Below are positions 26,099 to 34,757 of a stretch of DNA of 64,000 nt, piece by piece (position 1 is the first letter of the stretch; the number at the start of each line of letters is the position of its first letter). This stretch comes from an uncultured beta proteobacterium. Its GTDB lineage: Bacteria > Pseudomonadota > Gammaproteobacteria > Burkholderiales > SG8-39. Under the pieces are notes generated by a model that was given only the letters and a program-made list of their open reading frames with translations, did not search any database and was not told where the DNA came from. Both the position numbers and the translations under genes were made by a program. Location: positions 78,529 to 142,528 of the forward strand of contig CADEDU010000005.1 in NCBI GenBank assembly GCA_902826155.1. Reading direction: 5' to 3'.

Positions 26099-26581
26099 AT
26101 GCCGCCCATGGTCCGATTCGCTCGCATCGTTCTCGTCGCCTTGCTTGTCGCGATGATCCCCGCCAAGGGATTTGCCGCGGCGCGCATGCTGTTCTGCGGC
26201 ATGGCGTCCGATCGCACTGCGATGATGGCGCACGGCCAGAGTGGAATGAGCGGCGGTGCACATCATGGTGCTGGCCATGGCGCTGATCAGGCGAATGCAC
26301 AACCGCCTTGCCACGCCGCGGATGCGGGAGTGGCCGGTCACGGTGCACGCCACGGCGGTTCGGCAGGTGGTGCGAGCGGGGACGGTACCGGCCCGGATGA
26401 TCAAGCCCCTACTCACGAAGCCTCGTGCAGCGTCTGCGCGGTGTGCTCGTCCGCGACGGCGATCGCCAGTGTTCCGGTGATGCCGTCGGACCTTGCCGCT
26501 TCCTATCGAGCGGCGACCGCGCGTCTCGTTCATTTCGTCGGCCATATCCCGCCGACCCTCGATCGGCCACCTCTAGGCTGA
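26099..26581 (+). CDS. exported Cys/His/Met-rich protein, probable copper-related
   Basis: 160 aa from ATG 26099; a second ATG at 26108 is equally good. The hydrophobic N-terminus 'RIVLVALLVAMIPAKGFAAA' is a signal peptide or anchor. The middle is packed with His, Met and Gly ('MMAHGQSGMSGGAHHGAGHGAD'). 'SCSVCAVCSSATAIA' carries a CxxCxxC cluster resembling DUF2946-type proteins found beside copper resistance genes. It begins the copper cluster, 64 bp after the FAD-subunit gene. Metal binding is inferred from composition. Confidence 0.7.
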   Translation: MPPMVRFARIVLVALLVAMIPAKGFAAARMLFCGMASDRTAMMAHGQSGMSGGAHHGAGHGADQANAQPPCHAADAGVAGHGARHGGSAGGASGDGTGPDDQAPTHEASCSVCAVCSSATAIASVPVMPSDLAASYRAATARLVHFVGHIPPTLDRPPLG

Positions 26582-26656
26582 CTCCCGTTGCGTTAGTGCC
26601 CGCGGCGTGCCGCTTCGTCGGCGCGTCCGATGTTCGTTTGCACCCGGGAGTATTCA

Positions 26657-27031
26657 ATGATTCGCATTGCAGCCAACGTGGCTGTCGTTTGCGCATTTGC
26701 ATGCAGCGCGCAAGCGCAGTCCGCCGCACCGCTTCAGCGTTCCGATCCGGCTGACCCGGCCCTGCCGGTTCCGGCCGCCCGATACGACTCGCCGTATTCC
26801 GGCTATCAACGCTTCGAGGAGCAGAAGCCGGCGTCCTGGCGTGCCCTGAACGACGAGGTCGAGCGCCTCGGCGGTCACGAGGGTCACATCAAAGGCTCAG
26901 CACCGAACGAGCCGCCTCGCGCACCGGCCGCCCGCGAAGCCGCGCGCGCCGCACCGTCGCCAGCGCCTCAAGCGGCGCCGAACCCTGCACTGAAGCCCGC
27001 AGCGGGCGGTGCGCATAAACACCATCACTAG
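26657..27031 (+). CDS. small periplasmic protein of the copper cluster
   Basis: 124 aa from ATG 26657. The signal peptide ends 'ACSAQAQS'. The mature part 'DPADPALPVPAARYDSPYSGY' and 'WRALNDEVERLGGHEGH' follows the pattern of small exported proteins commonly found ahead of TolC/CusC-like genes in betaproteobacterial copper loci. The C-terminal third is Ala/Pro-rich and ends in 'AHKHHH', a possible metal-binding tail. Function is unknown. The TolC-like gene starts 10 bp later. Confidence 0.75.
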   Translation: MIRIAANVAVVCAFACSAQAQSAAPLQRSDPADPALPVPAARYDSPYSGYQRFEEQKPASWRALNDEVERLGGHEGHIKGSAPNEPPRAPAAREAARAAPSPAPQAAPNPALKPAAGGAHKHHH

Positions 27032-27041
27032 CGAGGGACGC

Positions 27042-28475
27042 ATGCAATTGCTGAATCGACTATCAGCGAGCGGCACCTCGCGCGCAGCAGTGCTCGCTGT
27101 CGTGGTGGTGCTGGGGGGATGTGCCACGTTCTCCAACGACGGCGGCTTCGGTGCGATCGAGACCATCGCCAAGGAGCGCCTCGGCCAGAACGTGCGCTGG
27201 CAGCGCTCGGACGCCGACGCGCAAGCGGTGCGCGAGGCGCTCGCGCCGCTGCTCGCCAAACCGCTTTCTGCCGATGACGCGGTGCAAGTCGCGCTGCTCA
27301 ACAACCCTGGCCTGCAGGCGACTTACGCCGAACTCGGCGTGGCCGAGTCCGAACTGGTACAGGCCGGACGATTGCGCAACCCGCACTACGCGATCCTGCG
27401 CACCAAGCGCGGCAACGACGTCGAGAAAGTCGAAGAAGCGCTGTCGCTGGAGATCATCAGCCTGCTCACGATGCCGCTGCGATCGCGCATGGAAGCGCGC
27501 CGGTTCGAGCGGGTTCAGCGCGACGTCGGCGAGCGCATGCTGCGTGTCGCGCACGACACCCGCAAGGCTTACGTGCAGGCGCTTGCCGCCGAGGAGATTG
27601 CCCGATACATGGCGCAGGTCCATGAAGCGGCCGAGGCGAGCGCGGAACTGGCGCGGCGCATGGCGCGTGCGGGCAATTTTCCGAAGCTCACGCAGATGCG
27701 CGAGCACGCGTTCTACGCCGAGGCGACGGCCAACCTGGCGCGCGCACGCCATGGCGCACTGGCCGAGCGCGAGAAGCTGACCCGGCTGATGGGGCTGTAC
27801 GGCGCGGACGCGCAGTTCAAGCTGCCCGAGCGTCTGCCCGATCTGCCGGCGACGCTGGTCGAGCGTCAGGCGCTCGAATCGACCACACTGAGCGAACGGC
27901 TCGACGTGCAGGCTGCGCGACGCGACACCGAAAGCCTGGCGCAATCGCTTGGCCTCACCCAATTCACCCGCTTCATCAACGTGCTCGAAGTGGGCCGCGC
28001 CCGCACTCGCGAGGGCGATCATCCGTTCGCTTACGGTTACGAGATCAGCCTGGAAATTCCGCTGTTCGATTGGGGCGGCGCCAAGGTGGCACGCGCCGAA
28101 GCGCTGTATATGCAATCGGTGCATCGCGTGGCCGAGGTCGCGGTCAACGCGCGATCGGAGGTGCGCGAAGCGTACTCGGCGTATCGCACCAGCTACGACA
28201 CGGCGCGCCACTATCGCGACGAGGTCGTGCCGCTCAAGAAGCAGATCGGCGAGGAGCAGCTGCTGCGCTACAACGGCATGCTGATCAGCGTGTTCGAACT
28301 GCTCGCTGATGCGCGCGACCAGGTCTCGGCGGTAAGCGCGACCATCGAAGCACTGCGCGATTTCTGGCTGGCTGAAAGCAATCTGCGCGTCGCGATGTCG
28401 GTGGGCTCGCCCGGCGCGATGGGGATGGCGGGTGCAAGAACCACGACGCCTGCGGCCGCCGCCGGCGGCCACTGA
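27042..28475 (+). CDS. TolC/CusC-family outer-membrane efflux lipoprotein
   Basis: 477 aa from ATG 27042. The lipobox 'VLGGC' puts the lipid-bearing cysteine at residue 27. Two repeated outer-membrane-factor halves are visible: 'LSADDAVQVALLNNPGLQATYAELGVAESELVQAG' near the N-terminus, and 'GYEISLEIPLFDWGGAKVARAEALY' in the second half, with long coiled-coil helices between. In Cus-type systems such a channel pairs with an RND pump and a membrane-fusion protein, but neither is encoded here. It may serve a pump elsewhere or work with the oxidase encoded next. Confidence 0.87.
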   Translation: MQLLNRLSASGTSRAAVLAVVVVLGGCATFSNDGGFGAIETIAKERLGQNVRWQRSDADAQAVREALAPLLAKPLSADDAVQVALLNNPGLQATYAELGVAESELVQAGRLRNPHYAILRTKRGNDVEKVEEALSLEIISLLTMPLRSRMEARRFERVQRDVGERMLRVAHDTRKAYVQALAAEEIARYMAQVHEAAEASAELARRMARAGNFPKLTQMREHAFYAEATANLARARHGALAEREKLTRLMGLYGADAQFKLPERLPDLPATLVERQALESTTLSERLDVQAARRDTESLAQSLGLTQFTRFINVLEVGRARTREGDHPFAYGYEISLEIPLFDWGGAKVARAEALYMQSVHRVAEVAVNARSEVREAYSAYRTSYDTARHYRDEVVPLKKQIGEEQLLRYNGMLISVFELLADARDQVSAVSATIEALRDFWLAESNLRVAMSVGSPGAMGMAGARTTTPAAAAGGH

Positions 28476-28488
28476 TCGGAGCGAATCC

Positions 28489-29859
28489 ATGAACACTCGA
28501 CGCAATTTTCTGCGCAATGCGGCAGCGGCCACACTTGGCGCGGGGCTGGTCTCACGCGTGGGCGCTGCCACGCTGCCCGAAGCGCCAACCCAGAGCTCAC
28601 CGAAAACCCAAGGCCCGCTGGCGCCACCCAGTGGCCGTCCATACAACCCGGTCGTCACGCTCAACGGCTGGACCTTGCCCTGGCGTATGAACAACGGCTG
28701 GAAGGAGTTCCACCTCATTGCCGAACCGGTGGTGCGCGAATTCGCCCCCGGCATGAAGGCGAATCTGTGGGGCTACAACGGCCAGTCGCCGGGGCCGACG
28801 ATCGAATGCGTGGAAGGCGACAAGGTGCGCATCTTCGTCACCAACAAGCTGCCCGAGCACACCACAGTGCATTGGCACGGCATCTTGCTGCCCAACGGCA
28901 TGGACGGCGTGGGCGGACTTACCCAGAAGCAGATCCCGGTGGGCAAGACCTATGTGTACGAGTTCGAAATGAAGCACTCGGGCACGTTCATGTATCACCC
29001 GCACGCCGACGAGATGGTGCAGATGGCGATGGGCATGATGGGATTCCTGGTGGTGCATCCGAAGAACCCCAAGTTCATGGCCGTCGATCGCGACTTCGTG
29101 TTCCTGGTCAACGCCTTCGACATCGAACCCGGTGCAGCCACGCCGAAGATCAACACCATGCTCGATTTCAACATCTGGTCGTGGAACAGCCGGGTGTTTC
29201 CCGCGATCGACCCGCTGGTGGTGCGCAAGGACGATCGGGTGCGCGTCCGCATGGGCAATCTCACCATGACCAATCATCCGATCCATCTGCACGGCTTCAA
29301 CTTCAGCGTGTCGTGCACCGACGGCGGCTGGGTACCCAAGGGCGCGCAGTGGCCCGAGGTGACGATCGATCTGCCGATCGGCGCGATGCGCGCGTTCGAT
29401 TTCGTGGCCGATGCCCCGGGCGATTGGGCGATGCATTGCCACAAGTCGCACCACACCATGAATCCGATGGGCCACAACGTGCCGACGATGATCGGCGTCG
29501 ATCATCGCGGCGTCGCGCGCAAGATCATGAATCTCATCCCCGACTACATGGTCATGGGCGAGCGCGGCATGGCCGACATGGGCGAGATGGAGATGCCGCT
29601 GCCCGACAACACGCTGCCGATGATGACCGGCGCCGGGCCGTTCGGGCCGCTGGAGATGGGCGGCATGTTCACCGTGCTCAAGGTGCGCGACAACATCGCG
29701 CGCGGCGACTACAGCGATCCGGGTTGGTTTCAGCATCCGCCGGGCACGGTCGCCTACGAGTGGACCGGCTCCGCGCCCAAAGCCGAACGCGCGCCCGACG
29801 CGCCCAACGCACGCGCTTCGCTCAGCGCGCGCAAACCCACCGGACATTCCCACCACTGA
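28489..29859 (+). CDS. TAT-exported multicopper oxidase (copper resistance type)
   Basis: 456 aa from ATG 28489. The twin-arginine signal 'TRRNFLRNAAAATLGAG' directs folded export to the periplasm. All four copper-binding blocks are present: 'TVHWHGILLPNG', 'MYHPHADEM', 'NHPIHLHGFNF' and 'MHCHKSHHTMNPMG'. In the last, the Cys, the His five residues later and the Met ten residues later make a type 1 site with axial Met. A Met-rich stretch ('MGERGMADMGEMEMPLPDNTLPMM') may bind Cu(I), as in CueO. The tail ends 'GHSHH'. It probably oxidises Cu(I) to the less toxic Cu(II). Confidence 0.93.
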   Translation: MNTRRNFLRNAAAATLGAGLVSRVGAATLPEAPTQSSPKTQGPLAPPSGRPYNPVVTLNGWTLPWRMNNGWKEFHLIAEPVVREFAPGMKANLWGYNGQSPGPTIECVEGDKVRIFVTNKLPEHTTVHWHGILLPNGMDGVGGLTQKQIPVGKTYVYEFEMKHSGTFMYHPHADEMVQMAMGMMGFLVVHPKNPKFMAVDRDFVFLVNAFDIEPGAATPKINTMLDFNIWSWNSRVFPAIDPLVVRKDDRVRVRMGNLTMTNHPIHLHGFNFSVSCTDGGWVPKGAQWPEVTIDLPIGAMRAFDFVADAPGDWAMHCHKSHHTMNPMGHNVPTMIGVDHRGVARKIMNLIPDYMVMGERGMADMGEMEMPLPDNTLPMMTGAGPFGPLEMGGMFTVLKVRDNIARGDYSDPGWFQHPPGTVAYEWTGSAPKAERAPDAPNARASLSARKPTGHSHH

Positions 29860-29874
29860 CCACAGGAGATCACC

Positions 29875-30171
29875 ATGAAACGCAAGATTTTGATGACCGC
29901 GGTCCTCGCGCTGTCGCTCAGCGCATCGCTTGTCGCGCGAACGCAAACTCCGATGACCGAAGCCGAGGTGCGCAAGGTCGACAAGGAAGCCGCCAAGCTC
30001 ACGCTCAAGCACGGTCCGATCCCCAATCTCGAGATGGGCGCGATGACGATGGTGTTTCGCGTCAAGGATCCGGCGATGCTCGATCAGGTCAAGCAGGGCG
30101 ACAAGATCAAGTTCAGCGCGGAGAAGATCGGCGGGCAGTACACGGTGACCGGCATCGAGGCGCCGCAATGA
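29875..30171 (+). CDS. CusF-like periplasmic copper-binding protein
   Basis: 98 aa from ATG 29875, with GGAGATCACC before it. After a signal peptide ('ILMTAVLALSLSASLVA'), the mature part has 'AAKLTLKHGPIPNLEMGAMTMVFRVKD', the CusF signature in which His and two Mets with a nearby aromatic bind Cu(I)/Ag(I). In CusF the aromatic is Trp (WPxMTM); here the segment reads LEMGAMTMVF, so the Trp contact is absent, as in many relatives. It overlaps the next gene by ATGA. Confidence 0.88.
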   Translation: MKRKILMTAVLALSLSASLVARTQTPMTEAEVRKVDKEAAKLTLKHGPIPNLEMGAMTMVFRVKDPAMLDQVKQGDKIKFSAEKIGGQYTVTGIEAPQ

Positions 30172-30695
30172 TCCGCTCTCGGCAGGCAAGCATCGCCCGA
30201 ACGATCGGTGCCGCGCTGCTCGCTGCCACGACCTTGGCGGCGTGTTCCTCGATGACGCCCTATGCCGGGCAACAATCCCGTCCGATCAAATCACTGTCCG
30301 ATCGAGAGGTCCGCGATTACCTGAGCGGCGCCGGCATGGGCTTCGCGCGCGCGGCCGAGCTGAACAGCTATCCGGGACCGATGCACGTGATGGAGCTCGC
30401 CGATGCTTTGCAGTTGTCGGGGCAGCAGCGCGCTGCCACGCAGGTGTTGTTCGATGCGCACAAGGCCGAGGCGCGCGCCATCGGTGCGCAGCTCGTCGAA
30501 GCCGAGCGCGAGCTCGACGCGCTGTTTCGCGCAGGCGCCGCATCCGAGCAGGTGCTGGCCGATCAGGTGTCGCGTGTCGCGCAATGGCATGGCCGTTATC
30601 GGCTGTCGCATCTGGAAACGCATCGGCGCATGCGCGCGCTGTTGAGCGCCACGCAGATCAGCCGCTACGACGAACTGCGCGGGTACGTGCGCTGA
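30168..30695 (+). CDS. Spy/CpxP-like periplasmic lipoprotein
   Basis: 175 aa from ATG 30168, overlapping the CusF-like stop. The lipobox is 'TTLAACSS' (Cys26). The mature protein is helical with 'LSDREVRDYLSGAGMGFARAAELNSYPGPMHVMELADALQLSGQQ' and 'HLETHRRMRALLSATQISRYDELRGY'. The LxLsxxQ...LtxxQxxxYdxLrG pattern is that of heavy-metal-sensing/resistance Spy-like proteins. The likely role is chaperone or metal-stress sensor. The following 216 bp contain no gene; I see only an unremarkable leader for the next ORF. Confidence 0.75.
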   Translation: MIRSRQASIARTIGAALLAATTLAACSSMTPYAGQQSRPIKSLSDREVRDYLSGAGMGFARAAELNSYPGPMHVMELADALQLSGQQRAATQVLFDAHKAEARAIGAQLVEAERELDALFRAGAASEQVLADQVSRVAQWHGRYRLSHLETHRRMRALLSATQISRYDELRGYVR

Positions 30696-30911
30696 GAGGG
30701 CGCGGTCGAAGCAATCGATCGATCGGGGCAGGCGCGTGCGCGCGTGACATAAGAACGCTCGTGGCGCATGGATTCACCGTCAAAGCGGAAAAGTGCTCGT
30801 TCCAAGGCGCCAGACGAGCAGCCATTGCCACTGAAACCCGGACAATGGCTTAACAAAATCGGCGGGAGTGTCGGACTGTGAACACCCGTCTGGAGTACGC
30901 CTCCTCCACCC

Positions 30912-32117
30912 ATGACACCTAGTGCCAAGGTCCGGGTTGTTTCGATAGGCGCGTTGGGCGCAACAATATTGGTCGCGGTGTTGATCGGTATTGCGCTGAC
31001 GGCGGCCTGGCGTGCAATCCACATCGAACAACAAGGGCGCGACAAGCTCGCGGCCGCGATCGCGTTGTCGCGCGAGATGCTCGAGCTGAAATATCGACTG
31101 GCCGAGCTCAATGCCTGGCATGCCTCGCAGGCGCTGGAAGCCGTGCGCAATGCGAGCAACTCGGTGGAGCGGCACAGCGCCAACCCCGCTTTTCTCGAAT
31201 CGGTGAATGGGCTGCGCTCGAAGCTGGCGAGCGTCGACACCTCGCGCCTTGCCTTCGAGGATCAGCATCAGTACCTGCAACTGCAGCGCTCGGTCGCCGA
31301 ATACCTCGACTCGCAGACGCGTGCGGGCGAGCGTGTCGAGGCACAAAAACTGAGCGCCATCGCCGTCGCGGAACCCGCACCGTACGAACAGGCGCGAGCT
31401 CTGGTTGCCACGTTCGCCGATCGCGTGGTCGAGCGTTCGGAGCGCGCGGCGGTCGAGGCGGCGCGCGCGAGCGATCAGGCTACGACCTGGAAACTGACCT
31501 TCGCCGTGGCAGCTATCGGCCTGGCGCTGCTGTTCTTCGCGACCAGCCTGCGCGTCGTGGTGCAGCCGCCGAAGGTAGTCAACGTGATCGACGAGCAGGT
31601 GCGTACCGACCAGGCAACCGGCGTGGCCACCCGCCAGCGCTGGAATGAAGAGTTTCCGCTTGCGTTGGAGCGGGCGCGGCGCACCGAACGCCCGGTGGCG
31701 GTGGCGATGCTCGATCTGGATCAGTTCGATCCGAACGACACCAACGGTCATCTGGCGCGCGCCAGGTTGCTGTCGCACGCGGCCAGGGCGTTTGCCGGCC
31801 GGCTGCGCGAAGGCGACCTGATCGCGCGCTATCACGGCGAGCAGTTCGGCTTGATCCTGCACGGCTGCGGTGCCGATGCGGCACGCGAGATCATCGACCG
31901 CGTGCGCGAGGCCCTGCCCAAGGGACAGATGCTCTCGGCCGGCGTGACCGACTCCGACGGTCATGAGGAAGCCAACGGCGTGCTCGGCCGCACCAGCCGC
32001 GCGCTGTACGCCGCGCAACACGCCGGCAGCAATCGCACCGTTATCATGCGGCGTGACGCAACGGTCGAACTGCAGCGCGACGCCGAGATGCCCTACGCGG
32101 CATTGCCGCAGACGTAG
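30912..32117 (+). CDS. membrane protein with degenerate GGDEF domain
   Basis: 401 aa from ATG 30912. TM1 is at about residues 10-32 and TM2 at about 196-217 ('LTFAVAAIGLALLFFATSL'), enclosing a helical periplasmic sensor region. The cytoplasmic part resembles GGDEF: 'DQATGVATRQRWNEEFPLAL', 'AVAMLDLDQFDPNDTNGHLARARLL', and 'ARYHGEQFGLIL' where an active enzyme would have RYGGEEF. HGEQF instead of GGDEF/GGEEF, and loss of the usual Lys after the DLDxF motif, argue against normal diguanylate cyclase activity. It may be a c-di-GMP or GTP sensor, or a silent relic. Confidence 0.82.
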   Translation: MTPSAKVRVVSIGALGATILVAVLIGIALTAAWRAIHIEQQGRDKLAAAIALSREMLELKYRLAELNAWHASQALEAVRNASNSVERHSANPAFLESVNGLRSKLASVDTSRLAFEDQHQYLQLQRSVAEYLDSQTRAGERVEAQKLSAIAVAEPAPYEQARALVATFADRVVERSERAAVEAARASDQATTWKLTFAVAAIGLALLFFATSLRVVVQPPKVVNVIDEQVRTDQATGVATRQRWNEEFPLALERARRTERPVAVAMLDLDQFDPNDTNGHLARARLLSHAARAFAGRLREGDLIARYHGEQFGLILHGCGADAAREIIDRVREALPKGQMLSAGVTDSDGHEEANGVLGRTSRALYAAQHAGSNRTVIMRRDATVELQRDAEMPYAALPQT

Positions 32118-32206
32118 GGCAAGGCAGCCGCGATACGCGCGCCGGTCGAATCGCGGCCGGACTTGCGGCGGCAGGCAGCCGACCCCTTTCGTGGAGCAAT
32201 CGACGG

Positions 32207-33199
32207 ATGGCGCACGACTCGCACGGTCACGATCACCACGGGCATCATCATCACAGTGCCCACGCGCACAACCACGCGCACGGCCACACGCATGGGCACG
32301 CTCATCATCATGGCCACGCCGATCATGGCGCTTCGACCACGCACGCGTTCGCGTGGGGCATCGGCCTCAATACCACGCTGGTCATCGTTCAGTTCGCCGT
32401 GGGTGTACTCGCCGGTTCCCTCGCGTTGCTTGCCGATGCCGGACACAACTTGTTCGACATCTTCGGGCTGCTGGTGGCGTGGCTTGCGGCAGTCGCTTCA
32501 CGCTGGCGACCCACCCGGCAACTGACCTACGGACTACGCGCAACCTCGATCTGGGCTGCGCTGTTCAACTCGACGCTGATCCTGGTGGCGTGCGGCGCAA
32601 TCGCGTGGGAAGCGATCGAACGTCTCAGTGCGCCCGCGCCGGTCGATGCGTCGCTGGTGGTGTGGGTGGCGTTGCTCGGCGTCGTCGTCAATGGCGCCTC
32701 GGCCTGGTTCTTTCATCGCCATGCCGCCCACGATCTCAATGCGCAGGGCGCGTTCCTGCATCTGCTGGGCGATGCGGGCGTGTCGCTGGCGGTGGTGTTG
32801 TCGGCGCTGGGGATTCTCGCGACCGGATGGCTCTGGCTCGATCCCGCCTGTAGTCTGCTGGTGGTCGTGGTGATCGTGTGGGCGAGCTGGCGGTTGCTGC
32901 GTCAGTCCGTGCACCTGGCGCTGGGCGGTGTGCCCAACCGGATCGATCCTGCCGCGGTGCGCGGCTACTTCGCCGCGCAGCCCGACATCACCGACGTGCA
33001 CGATCTGCACGTATGGGCGATGAGCACGACTGAGGTCGCGCTCACCGTGCACCTGGTGTCTCCATCGGGCCACCCGGGTGACGATTTCCTGCAGCGGGTG
33101 ACGCGTGAGCTGGGCAGCCGTTTCGGTATCCATCACGCGACGATCCAGATCGAGCGCGGCGACCACGCTTGCGCGCTTGCACCCGAACACGTCGTCTGA
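32207..33199 (+). CDS. cation diffusion facilitator (CDF) zinc/divalent metal exporter
   Basis: 330 aa from ATG 32207. The first 40 residues are an unusually His-rich tail (over 15 histidines in 'HGHDHHGHHHHSAHAHNHAH' and beyond), a cytosolic metal buffer. Six TM helices follow. The transport site residues are visible as 'LLADAGHNLFDIFG' (helix 2, HxxxD) and 'HLLGDAGVSLAVVLS' (helix 5, HxxxD). This is the ZitB/CzcD-type zinc arrangement with proton antiport. The C-terminal cytoplasmic domain has 'DITDVHDLHVWAMSTTEVALTVHLV'. It probably adds zinc or cobalt export beside the copper cluster. Confidence 0.93.
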   Translation: MAHDSHGHDHHGHHHHSAHAHNHAHGHTHGHAHHHGHADHGASTTHAFAWGIGLNTTLVIVQFAVGVLAGSLALLADAGHNLFDIFGLLVAWLAAVASRWRPTRQLTYGLRATSIWAALFNSTLILVACGAIAWEAIERLSAPAPVDASLVVWVALLGVVVNGASAWFFHRHAAHDLNAQGAFLHLLGDAGVSLAVVLSALGILATGWLWLDPACSLLVVVVIVWASWRLLRQSVHLALGGVPNRIDPAAVRGYFAAQPDITDVHDLHVWAMSTTEVALTVHLVSPSGHPGDDFLQRVTRELGSRFGIHHATIQIERGDHACALAPEHVV

Positions 33200-33246
33200 G
33201 TCGGTTCGCTGAGGTATAACCCCGCCTCCGCGATACGGAGCCGGTC

Positions 33247-34098
33247 ATGACGCAATCCACCAAGCCCAGACACGAACAGCTCGCCGCGTTGCTCGATCAT
33301 CGGTTCGGCGATGCGCCCGCAATCGACCCGGCCACGCCCGGACTCGATGCGCTGCTCACCATCGCCGACCATCGGGTGAAGCGCCACTACACCGATCAAC
33401 CCGTGCCGCTGGAGCTGGTGCGCATGCTGTGTGCGTTGGCGCAATCGGCGCCATCGAAGAGCGATCTGCAACAGCGCGACATCGTCATCGTGCAGGATGC
33501 CGCGCAGCGCGCGCGCATCACGTCGTTCTTTCCCGGCGATCCGTGGATGGCCAAGGCGCCGATCTTCCTGGTGTTCTGCGGCAACAACCGCCGCCAGCGT
33601 CAGTTGCACGAGTGGCACGGCGTGCCGTTCGTGAATGACCATCTCGATCCGTTCTTCAACGCCGCGGTCGATGCCGGCATCGCGCTCGGCACGTTCATCG
33701 GCGCCGCCGAGGCTGTGGGGCTGGGGTGTTGCCCGATCAGCGTGATCCGCAACTACGCCGAGCAGGTGTGCGAGATCCTGCAGCTACCCTCGCACGCGTT
33801 TCCGGTGGCCGGCATGACGCTGGGCTGGCCCGCCAATCATCGCGAGATCAGCCTGCGCCTGCCGCTTGCCAGCACCGTGCATGTCGATCGTTTTGACGAC
33901 ACCAACATTCGCGCGCAGGTCGAGGGCTACGATCGGCGCCGCAACAGCGTGCAGCCGTTTCGCCAGCAGCGCGATACGGCGAAATTCGGCGAATCAGCGA
34001 CCTACGGCTGGTCGGAGGACAAGGCCCGCCAATACGCTAAACCCGATCGCGCGGACTTCGGCGCGTTCGTACGCCGGCGCGGGTTCAAGCTCGACTGA
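33247..34098 (+). CDS. nitroreductase-family NAD(P)H flavin oxidoreductase
   Basis: 283 aa from ATG 33247. 'TIADHRVKRHYTDQPVPLELVRMLCALAQSAPSKSDLQQ' is the FMN-binding N-terminal block, and 'GIALGTFIGAAEAVGLGCCPISVIRNYAEQV' with 'FPVAGMTLGWP' is the NfsA/Frp-like core. The C-terminus ('FGESATYGWSEDKARQYAKPDRADFGAFVRRRGF') is longer than in NfsB. It likely reduces nitro groups, quinones or flavins. It converges on a pentapeptide gene across a hairpin-rich gap. Confidence 0.87.
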   Translation: MTQSTKPRHEQLAALLDHRFGDAPAIDPATPGLDALLTIADHRVKRHYTDQPVPLELVRMLCALAQSAPSKSDLQQRDIVIVQDAAQRARITSFFPGDPWMAKAPIFLVFCGNNRRQRQLHEWHGVPFVNDHLDPFFNAAVDAGIALGTFIGAAEAVGLGCCPISVIRNYAEQVCEILQLPSHAFPVAGMTLGWPANHREISLRLPLASTVHVDRFDDTNIRAQVEGYDRRRNSVQPFRQQRDTAKFGESATYGWSEDKARQYAKPDRADFGAFVRRRGFKLD

Positions 34099-34118
34099 CT
34101 AAACGAATTTCTGAACAA

Positions 34119-34132
34119 GGGGGCTCGCCCCC
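34119..34132. terminator. GC hairpin after the nitroreductase gene
   Basis: GGGGGC-TC-GCCCCC, a perfect dyad 20 bases past the stop codon. It is a short, very GC-rich stem with a loop of two bases, or of four if the outer five pairs are counted. No long T-run follows. Confidence 0.45.
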
Positions 34133-34153
34133 TCGTAACTCCCTGAGAAGTAT

Positions 34154-34190
34154 GGGACCTCCGCATCACCGGAGTTATGCGGAGATTCCC
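34154..34190. terminator. imperfect long hairpin between convergent genes
   Basis: CTCCGCAT (34159-34166) pairs with ATGCGGAG (34177-34184). After a small bulge the flanking GGGA (34154-34157) pairs with TCCC (34187-34190), giving a 12-bp interrupted stem. It lies just past the end of the pentapeptide gene (stop near 34196, minus strand) and may terminate that transcript. Confidence 0.45.
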
Positions 34191-34195
34191 AAACT

Positions 34196-34588
34196 CTACT
34201 TGCACGCGCCGATCGACCCTGCGGCGCATGCGCGCGTGATCGCGGTGCCGTAGCCGTCGCGACGCTCCAGCCAGGTCGCACGCGACAGATCGGCGCCGTC
34301 GAGCTTGGTGCCCTGCAGTTGTGTGCCCACCAGCGAGGCGCCCTGCAGATTCGCGCCGCTCAAGTCGGCCCCGCGCAGATCGGCTTGATCGAGATTGGCT
34401 CCCGCCAGGTTCGCATTGCGGAAGTTGGCGCCGCTCAGCACCCGCAGGCTCAGGTTCTGACCGGACAGATTGGCGTTGGCACAGCTGGTGTTCGCTTCGA
34501 CCTTGCAGTTGCCCACGACGAGTGGGGCGCCGGCGCAGGCGGCGAACAAGGTGGGGGTGGCGAGGGCAATGACGATCCTGCGGAGCAT
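34196..34588 (-). CDS. pentapeptide-repeat lipoprotein
   Basis: 130 aa from ATG 34588. 'LFAACAG' is a lipobox with Cys18. Residues about 40-105 are consecutive A(N/D)LxX pentapeptides ('ANLSGQNLSLRVLSGANFRN', 'ANLDQADLRGADLSGANLQG'), which fold as a right-handed quadrilateral beta-helix. Paired cysteines near both ends ('NCKVEANTSC', 'ITRACAAGSIGAC') could form disulfides in the periplasm. No specific function is known. The 169 bp between it and the crotonase gene show nothing notable. Confidence 0.87.
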   Translation of the reverse strand: MLRRIVIALATPTLFAACAGAPLVVGNCKVEANTSCANANLSGQNLSLRVLSGANFRNANLAGANLDQADLRGADLSGANLQGASLVGTQLQGTKLDGADLSRATWLERRDGYGTAITRACAAGSIGACK

Positions 34589-34757
34589 GGTGAGTCTCCC
34601 GAGTGGTTGCGTGGGCGAGCGCTGAACGGCGAAGCGGATGTACGAAGCGCGCGGCGTTTCGGATGCAGTCCTCTTCTAAGAATCGGTGATACGAGGACGT
34701 CGCTGCGGATTCTCCCGAATCGTGGAGCCGCCACACCGCCAGGATACGCGGGGCGCC

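Noticed and set aside
30696..30911. c-di-GMP riboswitch ahead of the GGDEF-like gene
   Set aside because: The conserved GEMM core sequences are not present in this gap.
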